Shown here in pieces: positions 62,746 to 64,000 of a stretch of 64,000 nt of DNA; the first letter of the stretch is position 1; every line of letters starts with the position of its first letter. The notes beneath the pieces are model-generated. The model worked only from the letters and a program-made list of their open reading frames with translations. It made no database searches and had not been told where the DNA came from. Position numbers and translations under genes: made by a program. The stretch covers positions 3,844,001 through 3,908,000 of the forward strand of contig HG738137.1 of NCBI GenBank assembly GCA_000499405.2, read 5' to 3'. The DNA comes from Onchocerca volvulus (taxonomy: Eukaryota; Nematoda; Chromadorea; Rhabditida; Onchocercidae).

Positions 62746-64000
62746 AAAGAAATATCATCAATCTTTTTACAGTTTGCTTCCCTACATATTGCATTCATCA
62801 TGTTTTTCTTTTCTTTTTTTTTTTGAACGGATTTCAATTAGGAATAAAGTTGTAGAATTTTTTAATAAGTAATAACCAGAATAATCTCAACTAAATAAGG
62901 TTTTACAGCTAAACAGCACTAGATTTTGAAAAAAATATGTTCCAAATTTGAATATTCCACTGTCTTACTGTTAACTTTATTTTGGATATAATTTTAAACC
63001 ATGTTCCTGTTCACATAAATAACAAATTATCAATTGTGCTAACATGGTGCAAACTGCATACTTTCCTTTAATGCATTGAATTTTACTACTCCAAATAATA
63101 ATTGCTGGAAAAAATATCCTATATATTAATTCTTTTGGAATACAATGTTCAATATTTAAATGCGAATTAAGGTCCATCTTGGAATTCGTCTTGTATGTAC
63201 CGATAGTTATGTTGCAGGCCATCTTCTCTGATGAGTATCTTGTGGTATCACTTTACAACGCTTATTAAGATGTCATTGTCAGTTTTAAATCTATTACTGA
63301 ACACATATACGCTAAAGGGAGAAGTTTATTTATATCAGCAATAAAAAAGTGTAGGTCATGGAGAATTTCAGTTCTCTATTTACAAAGTCTCTGAAAGAGA
63401 AAACTGCTAATTTAAACGGAAGGTTACGTACCAAAGATTAGAGAGGGAATGATACGCAAAAGGAGGAGGAGGGATGTAGGAAATTCAGTTTTCGAAAAAC
63501 TTGTGAAGTGAGAAGTCTTGGAAATGACTTTAGTACTAATTTTGATCATCAGAATGAGTTTGAAAATAGAAGATATATATATCTTAGAACATATATATAT
63601 ATATATATATATGTTCTATTTTCAAACTCTATATATCGTACTTGGCACTTAAAAAACAGTCATATACAAGAGGAGTACTAATATAGTTTTAAGAATAATG
63701 AAGAAACAAAATAAATGTACATAACAATTTTGGTTCAATAAAGTATCAATACTAAATTCTTTTCCAATTCAAATTCTATGCATGAAGTTCATCACAATCT
63801 GAACATTGAGGCAATAAATTTTAAAATAATAACAGAGATGCATAGTTTCTTTGGCCACTATCATATACATATATACACATTACGGTAAATCATCAAATTA
63901 GAAGTCACAATTTCAACTGTCATAATATTTTTCGGCATGTTTTTTGGAAGAAATATAAGAAATCAGAAAAAAACAAGTGCTGCAAAATCGTACATGGAAC
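62746..64000. other. Downstream region to the end of the window
   Basis: 1.25 kb with no supported gene. It contains an AT-dinucleotide run flanked by inverted repeats (63556-63629). Confidence 0.5.
63556..63629. repeat. Inverted repeat flanking an (AT)n microsatellite
   Basis: GAGTTTGAAAATAGAA (63556-63571) is exactly complementary to 63614-63629. The sequence between is mostly alternating AT, with a long run at about 63590-63612. The whole block can form a long cruciform. Confidence 0.7.

Noticed and set aside
62977..63222. 81-residue minus-strand frame after prefoldin 3
   Set aside because: No recognised motif, no splice partner, and base composition like the surrounding non-coding DNA.

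Overview
The window is nuclear DNA of a nematode, most likely a filarial (clade III) species. The sequence is AT-rich with many poly-A/T runs. Its genes are broken by many introns of about 50 to 700 bp with TTTCAG-type acceptors, and several start codons lie just after an acceptor-like TTTCAG/TTTTAG that could take a spliced leader. The exon models below were spliced by hand, keeping reading phase across every junction, and identities come from recognised protein motifs. The species is not certain.

Layout. (1) 1-12,021, + strand: a tandem array of three atypical dual-specificity phosphatases of the DUSP14/18/21 type. The first is only its last two exons; the other two are complete five-exon genes with matching exon boundaries. 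Their tails differ: copy 1 ends in a hydrophobic tail anchor, copies 2 and 3 in a basic tail. The spacers upstream of copies 2 and 3 hold six copies of the octamer TCACGTGA. (2) 13,753-21,631, - strand: MAF1 (RNA polymerase III repressor), archease (cofactor of the RTCB RNA ligase) and DDX18/Has1 (60S ribosome biogenesis helicase), in that transcriptional order, with gaps of 776 and 648 bp. This looks like a possible polycistronic unit with a shared theme of tRNA and ribosome production. (3) 23,219-29,073, + strand: a 15-exon gene for a coiled-coil protein of about 1,025 residues that I cannot assign to a family. (4) 35,001-44,417, + strand: a cuticlin-like ZP-domain transmembrane protein with an unresolved 5' end and a 4.4 kb intron. 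(5) 46,200-48,700, - strand: exon-like pieces of an unidentified, possibly decaying, Cys-containing protein. (6) 52,223-62,745, + strand: RAB-5, a UBE2E-like E2 that has lost its catalytic cysteine, an NMN adenylyltransferase with a GC-AG intron, and prefoldin subunit 3.

Most of the rest is gene-poor and AT-rich. It holds a fold-back repeat (1,761-2,015), a miRNA-precursor-like hairpin (50,274-50,342), an intronic hairpin (25,842-25,892) and simple repeats. No rRNA, tRNA, CRISPR array or intact transposase was seen. The points most worth following up are the active-site substitution in the E2, the shared octamers and divergent tails of the phosphatase array, the MAF1-archease-DDX18 cluster, and a 45-nt in-frame candidate exon in DDX18.
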